Source of the DNA: Candidatus Saccharicenans sp.
Lineage (GTDB): Bacteria; Acidobacteriota; Aminicenantia; Aminicenantales; Saccharicenantaceae
DNA: 64,000 nt
Assembly: GCA_024653215.1 (NCBI GenBank)
Contig: JANLFU010000007.1
Coordinates: forward strand, 1 to 64,000
Reading direction: 5' to 3'
Shown here: positions 10,227 through 19,195 of the stretch, piece by piece
How positions within the stretch are numbered: position 1 is the first letter of the stretch
Layout of the letters: each line of letters opens with the position of its first letter
Translations under genes and position numbers: made by a program
The notes under the pieces: generated by a model
The model's database searches: none
The model's input: only the letters and a program-made list of their open reading frames with translations
What the model was told of the DNA's origin: nothing

Positions 10227-10679
10227 GGACACGGCGAGGCATCGGGAAGGTCCTGGAAAACCTACAGCTCGACTCTGAGCAAGCCGGCCCGTTTATTTTT
10301 TAATTTCGTCCCCGGGTCTGGCCTCTGTTATCAGCTGGCCGTGTGCTAGGCGTGACATTAACAATTCATGAAAAAACGAACGGAATGGCACTCATGGTAG
10401 ACGGGGCCTCCGCCTTAAAACCACAACAACGGGTTGCCCCGGACGACTTTGGCGTCAGACAGGTCCCGGACCCCGGAACGCCAGCAAGCACAAGCAGAGC
10501 CTGTACTCTTTTTTAGAGGGGCGCTTACCAGCCTGGCATCATTTCTGCCTGAACCGGATCATTAACAGCAAAACCTAACTCCGACTCCGCACCCGAAAAT
10601 ATAAGTTGACTGAGATGGTTAATCTCAGTTAAAAGATATTTCTTGTATTGCTCACCTAATATGATTCGGGGAGGCCATA
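10227..10679. other. Intergenic region upstream of S9 peptidase
   Basis: 453 bases. The stretch about 10385-10485 is GC-rich with several complementary blocks (CGGGGC/GCCCCG, GGTCCCGG/CCCCGG) and could fold, but I could not match it to a known riboswitch. The 3' part holds the promoter/operator listed at 10606-10634. No gene seen. Confidence 0.35.
10606..10634 (+). promoter_or_regulatory. Candidate promoter with palindromic operator between -35 and -10
   Basis: TTGACT at 10606-10611 and a weak -10 TTAAAA at 10629-10634, spacer 17. An 8-bp inverted repeat ACTGAGAT/ATCTCAGT with a 5-base loop (10609-10629) fills the spacer exactly, the geometry of a repressor site. The -10 is weak, so the call is tentative. 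Confidence 0.4.
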
Positions 10680-13601
10680 ATGCGTGGCACTAATTTCAGG
10701 AAAAAATGGTCAGGCCTGGTGGTAATTGTCCTGGTGCTCTTTGCCCTGGCCCAGGCCCAGACCGGGAAAAAACCGATTGGTTACGACGTTTATGATTCCT
10801 GGAAATCCATCCAGGGAACAAAGCTCAGCGGCGACGGCCGCTGGCTGGTCTATTCGCTGGCGCCCGGGGAAGGAGACCCGGAACTGGTGGTCCTCGACCT
10901 GCAGAGCGGAAAGGAAAGCCGCTTCCCCCGCGGGCGCGATGCTGTTATCAGCGCGGATGACAGGTTTGTGGTCTACACAATAGTCCCGCCCAAAGCCGAG
11001 GTGGACAAGGCCAAGAAGGAAAAGAAAAAGCCCGAAGAACAGCCCAAAAACGGGCTGGGCATCATCAACCTTCAGACCGGCCAGCAGGTCAGTATCGACC
11101 GGGTCAAGAATTTCAAGCTGGCCGAAGATTCCGGTAAGTACGTGGCCTACCTGCTGGAACCGCCGCTGCCAAAGGAGGCGGCCAAGGATCAGCCCAAGAA
11201 AGAAGAAGAGAAGAAAGAGCCTGAGAAAAAAGAACCTGAGGCCAAACCGGCTGAAAAGAAAGAGCCCGAACAGAAAGCCGGGGAGAAAAAAGAAGAAAAG
11301 AAGCCGGAGAAGAAAAAGGAGCCCGGGACCGAGCTGGTTATCAGGAACCTTGAAACTAACGAAACGATTTCCGTTCAGGAAGTTTCAGAATATACCTGGT
11401 CCAAGAACGGCCGTTACCTGGCCTATGCCGTCTCGTCGAAAAAGCCCGAAGATGACGGAGCCTTTATCCTCGACCCGTCATCCGGGAAAACCATCGCCCT
11501 GCTCAAAGGGCAGGGACATTATGTCAAACTGGCCTTCGACGAAAGGGGTCAGCAGCTGGCCTTTCTCAGCGACCGTGACTCCTACCAGGAGAAGGCCTCG
11601 CCATACAAGCTCTACCTCTGGCAGGAAAAGATGGCCGCGGCCGTGGAGGTGGCCGGGCCGAAAACCACTGCCCTCCCCCCGGGCCACAGCCCCAGCGAGA
11701 ACCGCGAGCCTTCCTTTTCCAGGGATGGCAGCCTGCTCTTTTTTGGCTATGCCCCGGTTCCCGAGCCGGCCCCGGAAGACGCACCCGAACCGGTCAAGGT
11801 GGATATCTGGAGCTGGACCGACCCTGAACTCCAGCCGATGCAGAAAGTCAGGGCTGACGAAGAGAAGAAGAAAAATTTCCTGGCCGTTTGCCATCTAAAC
11901 ACCAAAGACAAGAAAATGGTCCGGCTGGCTTCGGAGGACCTGCCGGAAATCAGGTTGTCCGATGACAGCCAGAAAGCCCTGGGCTCCAACCCCCTTCCCT
12001 ACCGCCAGCTCGTTTCCTGGGACAGGAGCTATTCTGATTATTACCTGGTGGACATCAAGACGGGGGCCAGAACGAAAATCCTGGAAAAGTTCCCGTCTTC
12101 GGTTAGTTTCTCCCCCGGCGGAAATTACCTGGTATATTATGACGACCAGACCGACGCCTGGTACACCTATCGCCTGGCCGACGGCCGGAGATTTGACCTG
12201 ACCTCCAGGCTCGGAGTCAACTTTTTCCGCGAAGAATGGGACACGCCGAGCGAACCGCCGGCCTACGGCCTGGCCGGCTGGACGGAAAATGACGCCTCCG
12301 TTCTGATCTACGACCGCTATGACCTCTGGGAGATCAAGCCCGACGGCAGCTCGGCAAAAGTCCTGACCGGAAAGTACGGCCGGGAAAACAAGGTCAACTT
12401 CCGCTACCTCAGGCTGGACCCGGAAGAAAAAGCCATATCCCTGAAGAAACCGCTTATCCTTTTGGGAACAAACGAAATTACCAAGGCCTCGGGCTTTTTC
12501 CGGCTGGATGTCGGAAGGGGCGATAAACCAGAAAAGCTCATCTATATGGACAAGTTGCTGGGCGGGCTGCAGAAAGCGAAAAAGGCCGATAGATACGTTT
12601 TCACCATTCAAACCTTTGAAGAATTCCCCGACCTGTGGGTCAGCGGACCGGACTTCGGCAACGCCAGGAAAGTCAGCCAGGCCAATCCCCAGCAGGCTGA
12701 ATACCTCTGGGGCCAGGCCGAGTTGATAACTTACCTGAACGCCGACGGAAAGGAACTCCAGGCGGTGCTGATCAAGCCGGAAAACTTCGACCCGAAGCAG
12801 AAATATCCGCTCATGGTTTACATCTACGAACGGCTGAGCGACCAGCTTCACCGCTACTATGCCCCCGGACCCGGCACCAACATCAATTTCACCCGCTATG
12901 TCTCCAACGGCTATGTCATCCTGATGCCGGATATAGTTTATGAAGTGGGCTACCCCGGCCTGAGCTCTCTCAAGTGCGTGGTCCCGGCGGTTGAAACCGT
13001 GGTCGGAATGGGATTTATAGACCCCAGGAGAATCGGCATCCAGGGACATAGCTGGGGCGGCTACCAGATTACCTACCTCATCACCCGCACCAACATCTTC
13101 GCCGCCTGCGAGGCAGGGGCAGCCGTTTCCAACATGGTCAGCGCCTACGGCGGAATCCGCTGGGGCACCGGCATGTCCAGGGCTTTCCAGTACGAGAAGA
13201 CCCAGAGCCGAATCGGCACCCCGCCCTGGGAAAGAGCCCTGCAGTTCATAGAAAATTCGCCCATCTTCTGGGTGGAAAGGGTCCAGACGCCCTATCTGAC
13301 CATCCACAACGACGAAGACGACGCCGTGCCCTGGTACCAGGGTATTGAGTTTTTCACGGCCCTGAGACGCCTGGGCAAGCCAGCCTGGATGTTTGTCTTT
13401 AACGGGGAAAAACACGGCCTGCGCCAGCGCGAGAACCAGAAGTACTGGACCGTCCACCTGGACGAGTTTTTCGACCACTATCTAAAGGGTGCCCCGCAGC
13501 CCGAGTGGATGAAGAAAGGCGTGACCTACCTGGAACGCGGGAAAAGGGACGTCTCCTCGCTTTTCCAGGCAAAAACTGAAGAGGGTAAAGCCAAGAACTG
13601 A
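10680..13601 (+). CDS. Exported S9-family prolyl oligopeptidase-like peptidase with K/E-rich tracts
   Basis: 973 residues with an N-terminal signal peptide (residues 8-27, ending AQAQ). An N-terminal beta-propeller (WD40-like PD40 strands such as GDGRWLVYS, KNGRYLAYA, DGSLLFFG) is followed by an alpha/beta hydrolase domain from about 690. The triad is visible: Ser791 in GHSWGG, Asp in NDEDDAVPW (about 880), His in GEKHG (about 910). Two charged Lys/Glu/Pro tracts (about 103-125 and 161-218) interrupt the propeller; these are low complexity and unlikely to be part of the fold. Reaction: cleavage of oligopeptides outside the cytoplasm. SD GGGGAGG precedes the ATG. Single gene behind a possible operator. 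Confidence 0.93.
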   Translation: MRGTNFRKKWSGLVVIVLVLFALAQAQTGKKPIGYDVYDSWKSIQGTKLSGDGRWLVYSLAPGEGDPELVVLDLQSGKESRFPRGRDAVISADDRFVVYTIVPPKAEVDKAKKEKKKPEEQPKNGLGIINLQTGQQVSIDRVKNFKLAEDSGKYVAYLLEPPLPKEAAKDQPKKEEEKKEPEKKEPEAKPAEKKEPEQKAGEKKEEKKPEKKKEPGTELVIRNLETNETISVQEVSEYTWSKNGRYLAYAVSSKKPEDDGAFILDPSSGKTIALLKGQGHYVKLAFDERGQQLAFLSDRDSYQEKASPYKLYLWQEKMAAAVEVAGPKTTALPPGHSPSENREPSFSRDGSLLFFGYAPVPEPAPEDAPEPVKVDIWSWTDPELQPMQKVRADEEKKKNFLAVCHLNTKDKKMVRLASEDLPEIRLSDDSQKALGSNPLPYRQLVSWDRSYSDYYLVDIKTGARTKILEKFPSSVSFSPGGNYLVYYDDQTDAWYTYRLADGRRFDLTSRLGVNFFREEWDTPSEPPAYGLAGWTENDASVLIYDRYDLWEIKPDGSSAKVLTGKYGRENKVNFRYLRLDPEEKAISLKKPLILLGTNEITKASGFFRLDVGRGDKPEKLIYMDKLLGGLQKAKKADRYVFTIQTFEEFPDLWVSGPDFGNARKVSQANPQQAEYLWGQAELITYLNADGKELQAVLIKPENFDPKQKYPLMVYIYERLSDQLHRYYAPGPGTNINFTRYVSNGYVILMPDIVYEVGYPGLSSLKCVVPAVETVVGMGFIDPRRIGIQGHSWGGYQITYLITRTNIFAACEAGAAVSNMVSAYGGIRWGTGMSRAFQYEKTQSRIGTPPWERALQFIENSPIFWVERVQTPYLTIHNDEDDAVPWYQGIEFFTALRRLGKPAWMFVFNGEKHGLRQRENQKYWTVHLDEFFDHYLKGAPQPEWMKKGVTYLERGKRDVSSLFQAKTEEGKAKN

Positions 13602-13727
13602 TTCTCAGAAAATTCAAGAAAAACATTCAGGCCGGTGTCCGGCCAGTTGGTAAAAGCTGAACGGCAGGTTCCCGGGTCTTGCCCCGCAGATTGCGACAGC
13701 ATAAACTCTGAAGGGCTGCCCTTCTCT

Positions 13728-14531
13728 TCAAGACCTGTTGGTGGGGCTGCCCCCTGATATTTTAAGAGCCAGGCAATCGTACACCACCCGGCCCTTCTGA
13801 TAGACAGCGGTTGAGCGCCTCATCACCCGCCAGCCACCATTCTGGTAGAACCCATCCTTTTCGAGCTTATCCACCAGGTCCGGGGCATTTTCCAGGTATT
13901 CGGCCAGGGCCGGATTCTGGACCAGGACCACAGGCTTCAGGCCCGGCCCGGCGACCACGGTCACGGGCTCGACCGTCAGGCTGCTGAGCTCGGGCAGAGG
14001 CTGGGCCGCGGCCAGGGGCTTGGTCTGCAGGGTAATCATCTTGGCCCTGGCATCGGGGCTGAGGCTTTTTCGGCTGTTTTCAATCATATCCAGCAGGTAG
14101 AGCCGGACATCGTCCAGGTTCCGGGCTTCATTGATCCGGCCGATTTCCGGATAAGTGCTCAGCGCCTTGGCCAGGTTTGAAATCTCCTTGAGGTAGCGAC
14201 TGCGCTGGTTGTCGGGAACGACATGCATCACTATTATGGAAACCGGCTGGCTATCTGGCGCCTGGTAATCGATTCCGCCCGGACTCCAGCCGATGACGCA
14301 TTTTAAATCTTCCTCGTAGGATACCCGGGCATGGGGACAGGCCCAGCCCTTGCCCAGGCCGGTATTGGCCGTCTCTTCCCGCTTCAACACCAGCCCCACC
14401 ACGTCGGTCCCGGCCGGCGTTTCCGGGAAAGCTTCTATGATGTGAGCCAGAAACTGCAGGGCATGATTCTTATCGTTTTCCGGAAGTTCAAACAACCGGC
14501 CTTCCTGAAGGGCTTCCAGGAGAGTCTCCAT
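13728..14531 (-). CDS. PTS EIIA type-2 (PtsN-like) domain protein coupled to Mg ATPase
   Basis: 267 residues. Residues 1-150 match the fructose/mannitol-type EIIA fold, with the phosphorylatable His in the motif ACPHARV (about residue 67). The C-terminal 110 residues are not recognised. The start ATG overlaps the TGA of the ATPase gene (TGATG) and its SD GGAGG lies inside the last ATPase codons, so the two are translationally coupled. EIIA(Ntr) proteins regulate K+ transport in proteobacteria; by analogy this protein may tune the Mg2+ pump. No other PTS component is in the window, so the phosphate donor is unknown. An upstream TTG would add one residue. Confidence 0.82.
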   Translation of the reverse strand: METLLEALQEGRLFELPENDKNHALQFLAHIIEAFPETPAGTDVVGLVLKREETANTGLGKGWACPHARVSYEEDLKCVIGWSPGGIDYQAPDSQPVSIIVMHVVPDNQRSRYLKEISNLAKALSTYPEIGRINEARNLDDVRLYLLDMIENSRKSLSPDARAKMITLQTKPLAAAQPLPELSSLTVEPVTVVAGPGLKPVVLVQNPALAEYLENAPDLVDKLEKDGFYQNGGWRVMRRSTAVYQKGRVVYDCLALKISGGSPTNRS

Positions 14532-17206
14532 CAATCACCTCCGAACTTATTGAAAAACCAGCGCTTGACCTTATGGGCCAGCGCCGAATACATCAGCAGG
14601 AAAGCTCCAATCCATAACCAGTAAATTGCCGGCAGCGGGACCAGGCCCAGAAGCGACGCCAGGGGCGAATAAGGCAGCCAGGCTCCAATCAGCATGATGA
14701 TTAGGGTGGTCATCATCAGATGAACCGAGGCCCGGCTCTGGATAAAAGGAATTCTTTTCGTCCTGATGATGTGGACGATGAGGGTCTGGGTCAGGAGTGA
14801 TTCCACAAACCAGCCGGTCTGGAAAAGCCTCATCAGCAGGTCTTTCTGGCCGGAGCTGACCGCCGGGTCCAGGTAGGCCCGGCAATTGAAAAAGAACCAC
14901 ATCAGGCCAAAGGTGGCATAATCAAAAAGAGAGCTGACCGGTCCCAGGAAAATCATGAACTTTTTTATCCCGGAAATGTCCCAGCGCCGCGGCCTGGAGA
15001 CCTGTTCTTCATCGACCCGGTCGGTTGGAATTCCGGTCTGGGAAAAATCATACAGCAGGTTGTTGGTCAGGATCTGGATGGGTTTCATCGGCAGAAAGGG
15101 TAACAGGTAACTGGCTCCAAGAACGCTGAACATGTTTCCGAAATTGGAACTGGCCGCCATCCGGATGTACTTGACTATGTTGGCAAATATCCGGCGGCCT
15201 TCAATGACGCCTTCCTCCAGGATCAGCAGGCTCTTGACCAGGAGGATGATATCGGCCGATTCCTTGGCCACGTCAACTGCCGAATCCACCGAGATGCCGA
15301 CGTCGGCCGCCCGAAGCGCCGGGGCATCGTTTATGCCATCACCGAGGAAGCCGACCACGTGGCCATTTCTCCTCAGGGCCTCCACTATTTCTTCTTTCTG
15401 GGCCGGGGTGAGCTTGACCAGGACATTATTGTTTTCTACGGCCCTGGAAAATTCTTCCGGCTTCAGGTTGACCAGGTCAGGCCCGGCCATTATCCCCTCA
15501 ATTTCCACTCCAACTTCCCGGCAGATTTTCTCGGTTACCAGGGCATTATCACCCGTCAGAACCTTGACTTTAACTCCGGCCCCCTTTAGCAACCTCAGGG
15601 CCTCTGAAGCCATGGACTTGGGCGGGTCGAAGAAAGCTATGTAGCCGAGCAGTATCAGCTGGCTTTCGTCCTCCACCGTGAACACGGTCTTGCTCTTCGG
15701 GAATTCCCGGTAGGCTATGCCCAGAACCCGGAAGCCGTCCTGGTTCAGCCGGTCCACTTCTTCGAACAGGTCAGCCCTCATCATATCGATCAAAGGGTAG
15801 ATCTCGTCTCCAATCTGATAGTGGGAGCAACAGGAATATATTTCTTCCACGGCCCCCTTGCAGATGAGGACGTGATCCTGCTCATAATCGACAACAACCG
15901 ACATCCGGCGGCGCTGGAAATCAAAGGGCAGCTCGTCCACCAGCCGGCAATCCCTCTCCACTTCCAGCTCTTCATGTTCCAGAATGGCCCGGTCAATCAA
16001 GTTTCTCAAGCCGGTCTGAAAATAGCTGTTCAGGTAAGCATAGGTCAGCACGTCCTCGCTGGGATTTCCCAGAATGTCCACGTGCTTTTCCAGCACCACC
16101 CGGTCCTGGGTTAAAGTCCCGGTCTTATCGGTGCACAGGACATCCATGGCCCCGAGGTTCTGGATGGCCGGCAGTCGCTTGACGATGACCTTTTTCCTGG
16201 CCATGGACAGGGCTCCCTTGGCCAGGTTGGCGGTTATGATCATCGGCAGCATTTCAGGGGTCAGCCCGACGGCTATGGAGATACCGAACAGGAGCGCCTC
16301 CAGCCAGTTGCCTTTGGTCAGCCCGACTATAAAAAAGACGGCAAAAACCATGACCAGCATGAAGCGGATCATCAGGAAGGTGAAATCCTTGACCCCCCGG
16401 TCAAAGCTGGTTGGGGGAGGTTCCTCGGTTAGCTTTTCGGAAATGGTGCCGAAGATCGTTCTCTTGCCCGTATTTATGACCAGTCCCCGGGCCGTGCCGC
16501 TGACCACAAAGGTGCCCAGGAAACAGGCATTGTTAAGCTCCAGGGCGGTCTTGGGCGGGGCAGCTGGAGCGGTCGCGGTTTTTTCCACCGGCATGGATTC
16601 CCCGGTCAGGGCTGACTCGCTAACAAAGAAATCCTTGGCCTGAATCAGCCTCAGGTCGGCCGGGATGATCGAACCGGCATTCAGGATCACTATATCTCCC
16701 GGCACCACTTCAGAAATTTTTACTTCGGTTTCCTGGCCGTTTCTAAGAACCAGGGTCCTGGATTTAACCCGCTTGCCCAGGGACTCCACGGCCTGGAAAG
16801 AGCGACGGTCAAGCAGGTATGACAGCCCGACACTGAGCAGGACCATCAGGCTAACCAGGAAAGTAGATTTCAACTCGCCCAGGATGGCCGAAATGACGGC
16901 AATGGCCAATAGCTGAAGGACCAGGGGGCTTTTCAGCCGGCGGAGCATATCTTCCAGGAAGCTAAGCTGCCTTCTGGTGGACAGCTCGTTCGCTCCGTAT
17001 TCATCCAGCCGGTCTTCAGCTTCCCTGGCCGACAGGCCCTTGGTCGAGCTCTGTAACCGCAATAAGGCTCGCTCCAGGGGCTGGCTGCAGACTTCTATCA
17101 GCTGGCTTTCAAACTGGTTGACGTCCCTGACAATGGTTGATTTTTTCTCTTCCTCGATCCGGCTGTTAAAGAGCCGCGCCCATATTCCTTTTCTTCCGGT
17201 CGGCAT
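14531..17206 (-). CDS. mgtA: Magnesium-translocating P-type ATPase (type IIIB)
   Basis: 891 residues. The cation-ATPase N-terminal domain (GLSAREAEDRLDEYGAN), actuator TGES (LTGESMPVEK), phosphorylation motif DKTGTLT (Asp about 359), nucleotide-binding (KGAVEE), GDGINDAPAL hinge and C-terminal TM helices with PMKPIQILTNNLLYD are all present. FLPMKPIQ and the NNLLYDFSQ stretch are typical of MgtA/MgtB rather than Ca2+ pumps. It moves Mg2+ into the cytoplasm with ATP hydrolysis. An SD-like GGCGGGGGG lies upstream of the ATG at 17206; a TTG one codon earlier is possible. First gene of a two-gene operon with the EIIA-like protein. Confidence 0.95.
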   Translation of the reverse strand: MPTGRKGIWARLFNSRIEEEKKSTIVRDVNQFESQLIEVCSQPLERALLRLQSSTKGLSAREAEDRLDEYGANELSTRRQLSFLEDMLRRLKSPLVLQLLAIAVISAILGELKSTFLVSLMVLLSVGLSYLLDRRSFQAVESLGKRVKSRTLVLRNGQETEVKISEVVPGDIVILNAGSIIPADLRLIQAKDFFVSESALTGESMPVEKTATAPAAPPKTALELNNACFLGTFVVSGTARGLVINTGKRTIFGTISEKLTEEPPPTSFDRGVKDFTFLMIRFMLVMVFAVFFIVGLTKGNWLEALLFGISIAVGLTPEMLPMIITANLAKGALSMARKKVIVKRLPAIQNLGAMDVLCTDKTGTLTQDRVVLEKHVDILGNPSEDVLTYAYLNSYFQTGLRNLIDRAILEHEELEVERDCRLVDELPFDFQRRRMSVVVDYEQDHVLICKGAVEEIYSCCSHYQIGDEIYPLIDMMRADLFEEVDRLNQDGFRVLGIAYREFPKSKTVFTVEDESQLILLGYIAFFDPPKSMASEALRLLKGAGVKVKVLTGDNALVTEKICREVGVEIEGIMAGPDLVNLKPEEFSRAVENNNVLVKLTPAQKEEIVEALRRNGHVVGFLGDGINDAPALRAADVGISVDSAVDVAKESADIILLVKSLLILEEGVIEGRRIFANIVKYIRMAASSNFGNMFSVLGASYLLPFLPMKPIQILTNNLLYDFSQTGIPTDRVDEEQVSRPRRWDISGIKKFMIFLGPVSSLFDYATFGLMWFFFNCRAYLDPAVSSGQKDLLMRLFQTGWFVESLLTQTLIVHIIRTKRIPFIQSRASVHLMMTTLIIMLIGAWLPYSPLASLLGLVPLPAIYWLWIGAFLLMYSALAHKVKRWFFNKFGGD

Positions 17207-17309
17207 CAAGATTCCCCCCGCCTCAAATTATCTTCCGAACTGAAGACAAAGATACTTGCCCTTTTAGACACTGACGGAAAAACAGTGAATTCAAACTTTC
17301 CTGAAGGAC

Positions 17310-17500
17310 GTTGAGTCTTTTCCAGGTCCACTGTTCGCCTCCGCTTGCCTTACCCGTTCTCCGGGCCGGGAGGCGAACTGCCAGTTCAGATGGCCAATAC
17401 CGGAAGGCAGTTTTCCTCCCGACCGCTAATCATAAGCAGCCAGGAAAATACAGGCGAGGTACTATTGCTACCATCCGCCTCGCTCATCGGTCAGCTTGCC
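17310..17500 (-). promoter_or_regulatory. Inverted-repeat-rich candidate mgtA leader
   Basis: Read on the minus strand (toward mgtA) this contains two possible hairpins: GCGAGG/CCTCGC around 17454-17484, and a longer one around 17364-17425 with arms GGGAGG plus AACTGCC pairing GGCAGTT plus CCTCCC. Mg2+ transporter genes often have sensing leaders (M-box and others), but I do not find the conserved M-box core, so this is only a structural candidate. Confidence 0.3.
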
Positions 17501-17852
17501 TCCTAAGCTTTCAATGGCTTTTCTATAACTTCAGCTAAATTTACAAACCTGCGTGAAAAAAGTCAATCACGATAGGCCTAAATATTTTACGCAACCGGGC
17601 TTGATTTGCCCGCCCGAACGGCGAGGCCAGAAGACATTTCCTGCGGACGACGCCTGGTCTTGCAACTTACTGATAATAAATAATTTTCCACTATCTTCTT
17701 CCCTGCATAGTTAAATTCTGAAATGGACAACTGCCAAGGAGGATAGAAACAGAACCTAATTGCGCTTAAGCGTTTGAGGCGATAAACTTTGAGCGGTAGA
17801 CGACCCGGGGACGAAAGGCGATGTCAAGAAATGATCGGGTTCCCCGAAATCA

Positions 17853-17882
17853 TTGAAATTAAGGCGGTTATTCTGGTATATT
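17853..17882 (+). promoter_or_regulatory. Promoter of ackA-pta
   Basis: TTGAAA at 17853-17858 and TATATT at 17877-17882, spacer 18. Predicted transcript start near 17889, about 30 bases before the ackA ATG. Confidence 0.5.
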
Positions 17883-17919
17883 TACTTTTCCTAATATTTA
17901 AAAAGGAGTGGAATTAAAC

Positions 17920-19167
17920 ATGAACGTCTTTGTCTTAAATTGCGGCAGCTCATCAGTCAAGTTCCAGATCATCAACACCGACCTGGACATGTTTGAAACC
18001 GACAGCGACCGCCGGGTGGCCAAGGGACTTATCGAGAGGGTTGGCAGGGACGACGCCATTATCAACTTTGAAGCGGAAGGGCAGGAACCGGTTAAGACCA
18101 TCGAGCCCATCCATGACCACCGGGAAGCCATCCTCAGGATCAAGAAGTGGATGGAAGACCCCAAGACCAAGATAAACGGCATCCACAGCTGGGACGACAT
18201 CCACGCCATCGGCCACCGCGTGGTCCACGGTGGGGAGAAGTTCACCAAGTCGGTCAAGATTGACCAGGAAGTCATGGCCCAGATCGAAGAGTGCGCCGAC
18301 CTGGCCCCGCTGCACAACCCGGCCAACCTCAAGGGTATCCACGCCTGCTACGAGATTTTCGGGGACAGGATTCCGCAGGTGGCGGTGTTCGACACGGCCT
18401 TCCATTCGACCATGCCGGAAGAAGCCTATCTCTATGCCATCCCGATGGAGTACTACGAGAAATACCGGATCCGTCGCTATGGCTTTCACGGCACCTCCCA
18501 CCGCTACGTTGCCTACCGCTACCGCAAGCTGGTCGGAAAGCCGCGGGAAGAAGTCAACGTCATCACCCTGCACCTCGGCAACGGCTGTTCCGCCGCGGCC
18601 ATCAAGAAGGGCCAGTCCATCAACACCACCATGGGCATGACCCCACTCGAAGGGCTGGTCATGGGCACCAGGTCCGGGGACATCGACGCGGCCATCGTGG
18701 AGTACATGTTCAACAAGGGCATCGGCAGCGTCACCGACATCTTCAACATCCTCAACAAGAAGAGCGGCATGCTGGGCGTCTCCGGCTTCAGCAACGACAT
18801 GAGGGACATCGAAAAGGCCGCGGCCGAAGGCAACCACCGGGCCCAGTTAGCCCTTAAGATTTTCGCCCTCAGGGTTAAGAAATACATCGGGGCCTACATG
18901 GCCGAGATGAACGGCACCGACGCCATCATCTTCACCGCCGGAATCGGCGAAAACAGCGTCCTCATCAGGAAAATGATCTGCGAGGGCCTGGAAAACCTGG
19001 GAATCGAGCTCGATGATGAGCTCAACCAGCAGGCCGTCCGCGGAAAGTGCATGAAGATTTCCAAGGAAAGCAGCAGGGTGGCCGTCTATGTCATCCCGAC
19101 CAACGAGGAATTGCTCCTGGCCAGGGATACGGTCCGGGTGGTCAAGGACGCGCCCCGGATTTGGTAA
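17920..19167 (+). CDS. ackA: Acetate kinase
   Basis: 415 residues. Converts acetyl-phosphate and ADP to acetate and ATP in the cytoplasm. Family motifs: N-terminal VLNCGSSSVKF (phosphate-binding), AIGHRVVHGG, GFHGTSH, HLGNGCS, and FTAGIGENS near the C-terminus. The start is the ATG at 17920 rather than the in-frame GTG at 17908, because the SD AAAGGAGT overlaps the GTG and sits correctly for the ATG. pta follows after 28 bases with its own SD, so the pair forms the standard acetate-producing, ATP-yielding operon. Confidence 0.97.
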   Translation: MNVFVLNCGSSSVKFQIINTDLDMFETDSDRRVAKGLIERVGRDDAIINFEAEGQEPVKTIEPIHDHREAILRIKKWMEDPKTKINGIHSWDDIHAIGHRVVHGGEKFTKSVKIDQEVMAQIEECADLAPLHNPANLKGIHACYEIFGDRIPQVAVFDTAFHSTMPEEAYLYAIPMEYYEKYRIRRYGFHGTSHRYVAYRYRKLVGKPREEVNVITLHLGNGCSAAAIKKGQSINTTMGMTPLEGLVMGTRSGDIDAAIVEYMFNKGIGSVTDIFNILNKKSGMLGVSGFSNDMRDIEKAAAEGNHRAQLALKIFALRVKKYIGAYMAEMNGTDAIIFTAGIGENSVLIRKMICEGLENLGIELDDELNQQAVRGKCMKISKESSRVAVYVIPTNEELLLARDTVRVVKDAPRIW

Positions 19168-19195
19168 GAATAAACGAAATTTCAAGGAGGATAGA

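Larger units (their letters stand above)
17207..17919. other. Long divergent intergenic region between mgtA and ackA
   Basis: 713 bases without a convincing ORF. The left part (17310-17500) is rich in inverted repeats and would be the mgtA leader. The right part holds the ackA promoter. A further GC-rich foldable block at 17795-17847 (CGGGGA/TCCCCG arms) lies upstream of that promoter, so it is not a leader RNA for ackA. Confidence 0.5.

Noticed and set aside
11895..13478. Long 527-residue minus-strand ORF inside the S9 gene
   Set aside because: Antisense shadow of a GC-rich gene with a clear catalytic triad on the plus strand; no SD and no family resemblance.
17795..17847. Structured block CGGGGA/TCCCCG upstream of ackA, looking like part of a c-di-GMP riboswitch
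   Set aside because: The GEMM core is not matched, and the best ackA promoter lies downstream of it, so it would not be in the ackA transcript.
17953..18837. 294-residue minus-strand ORF inside ackA
   Set aside because: Antisense shadow; composition is a mirror of the kinase gene.
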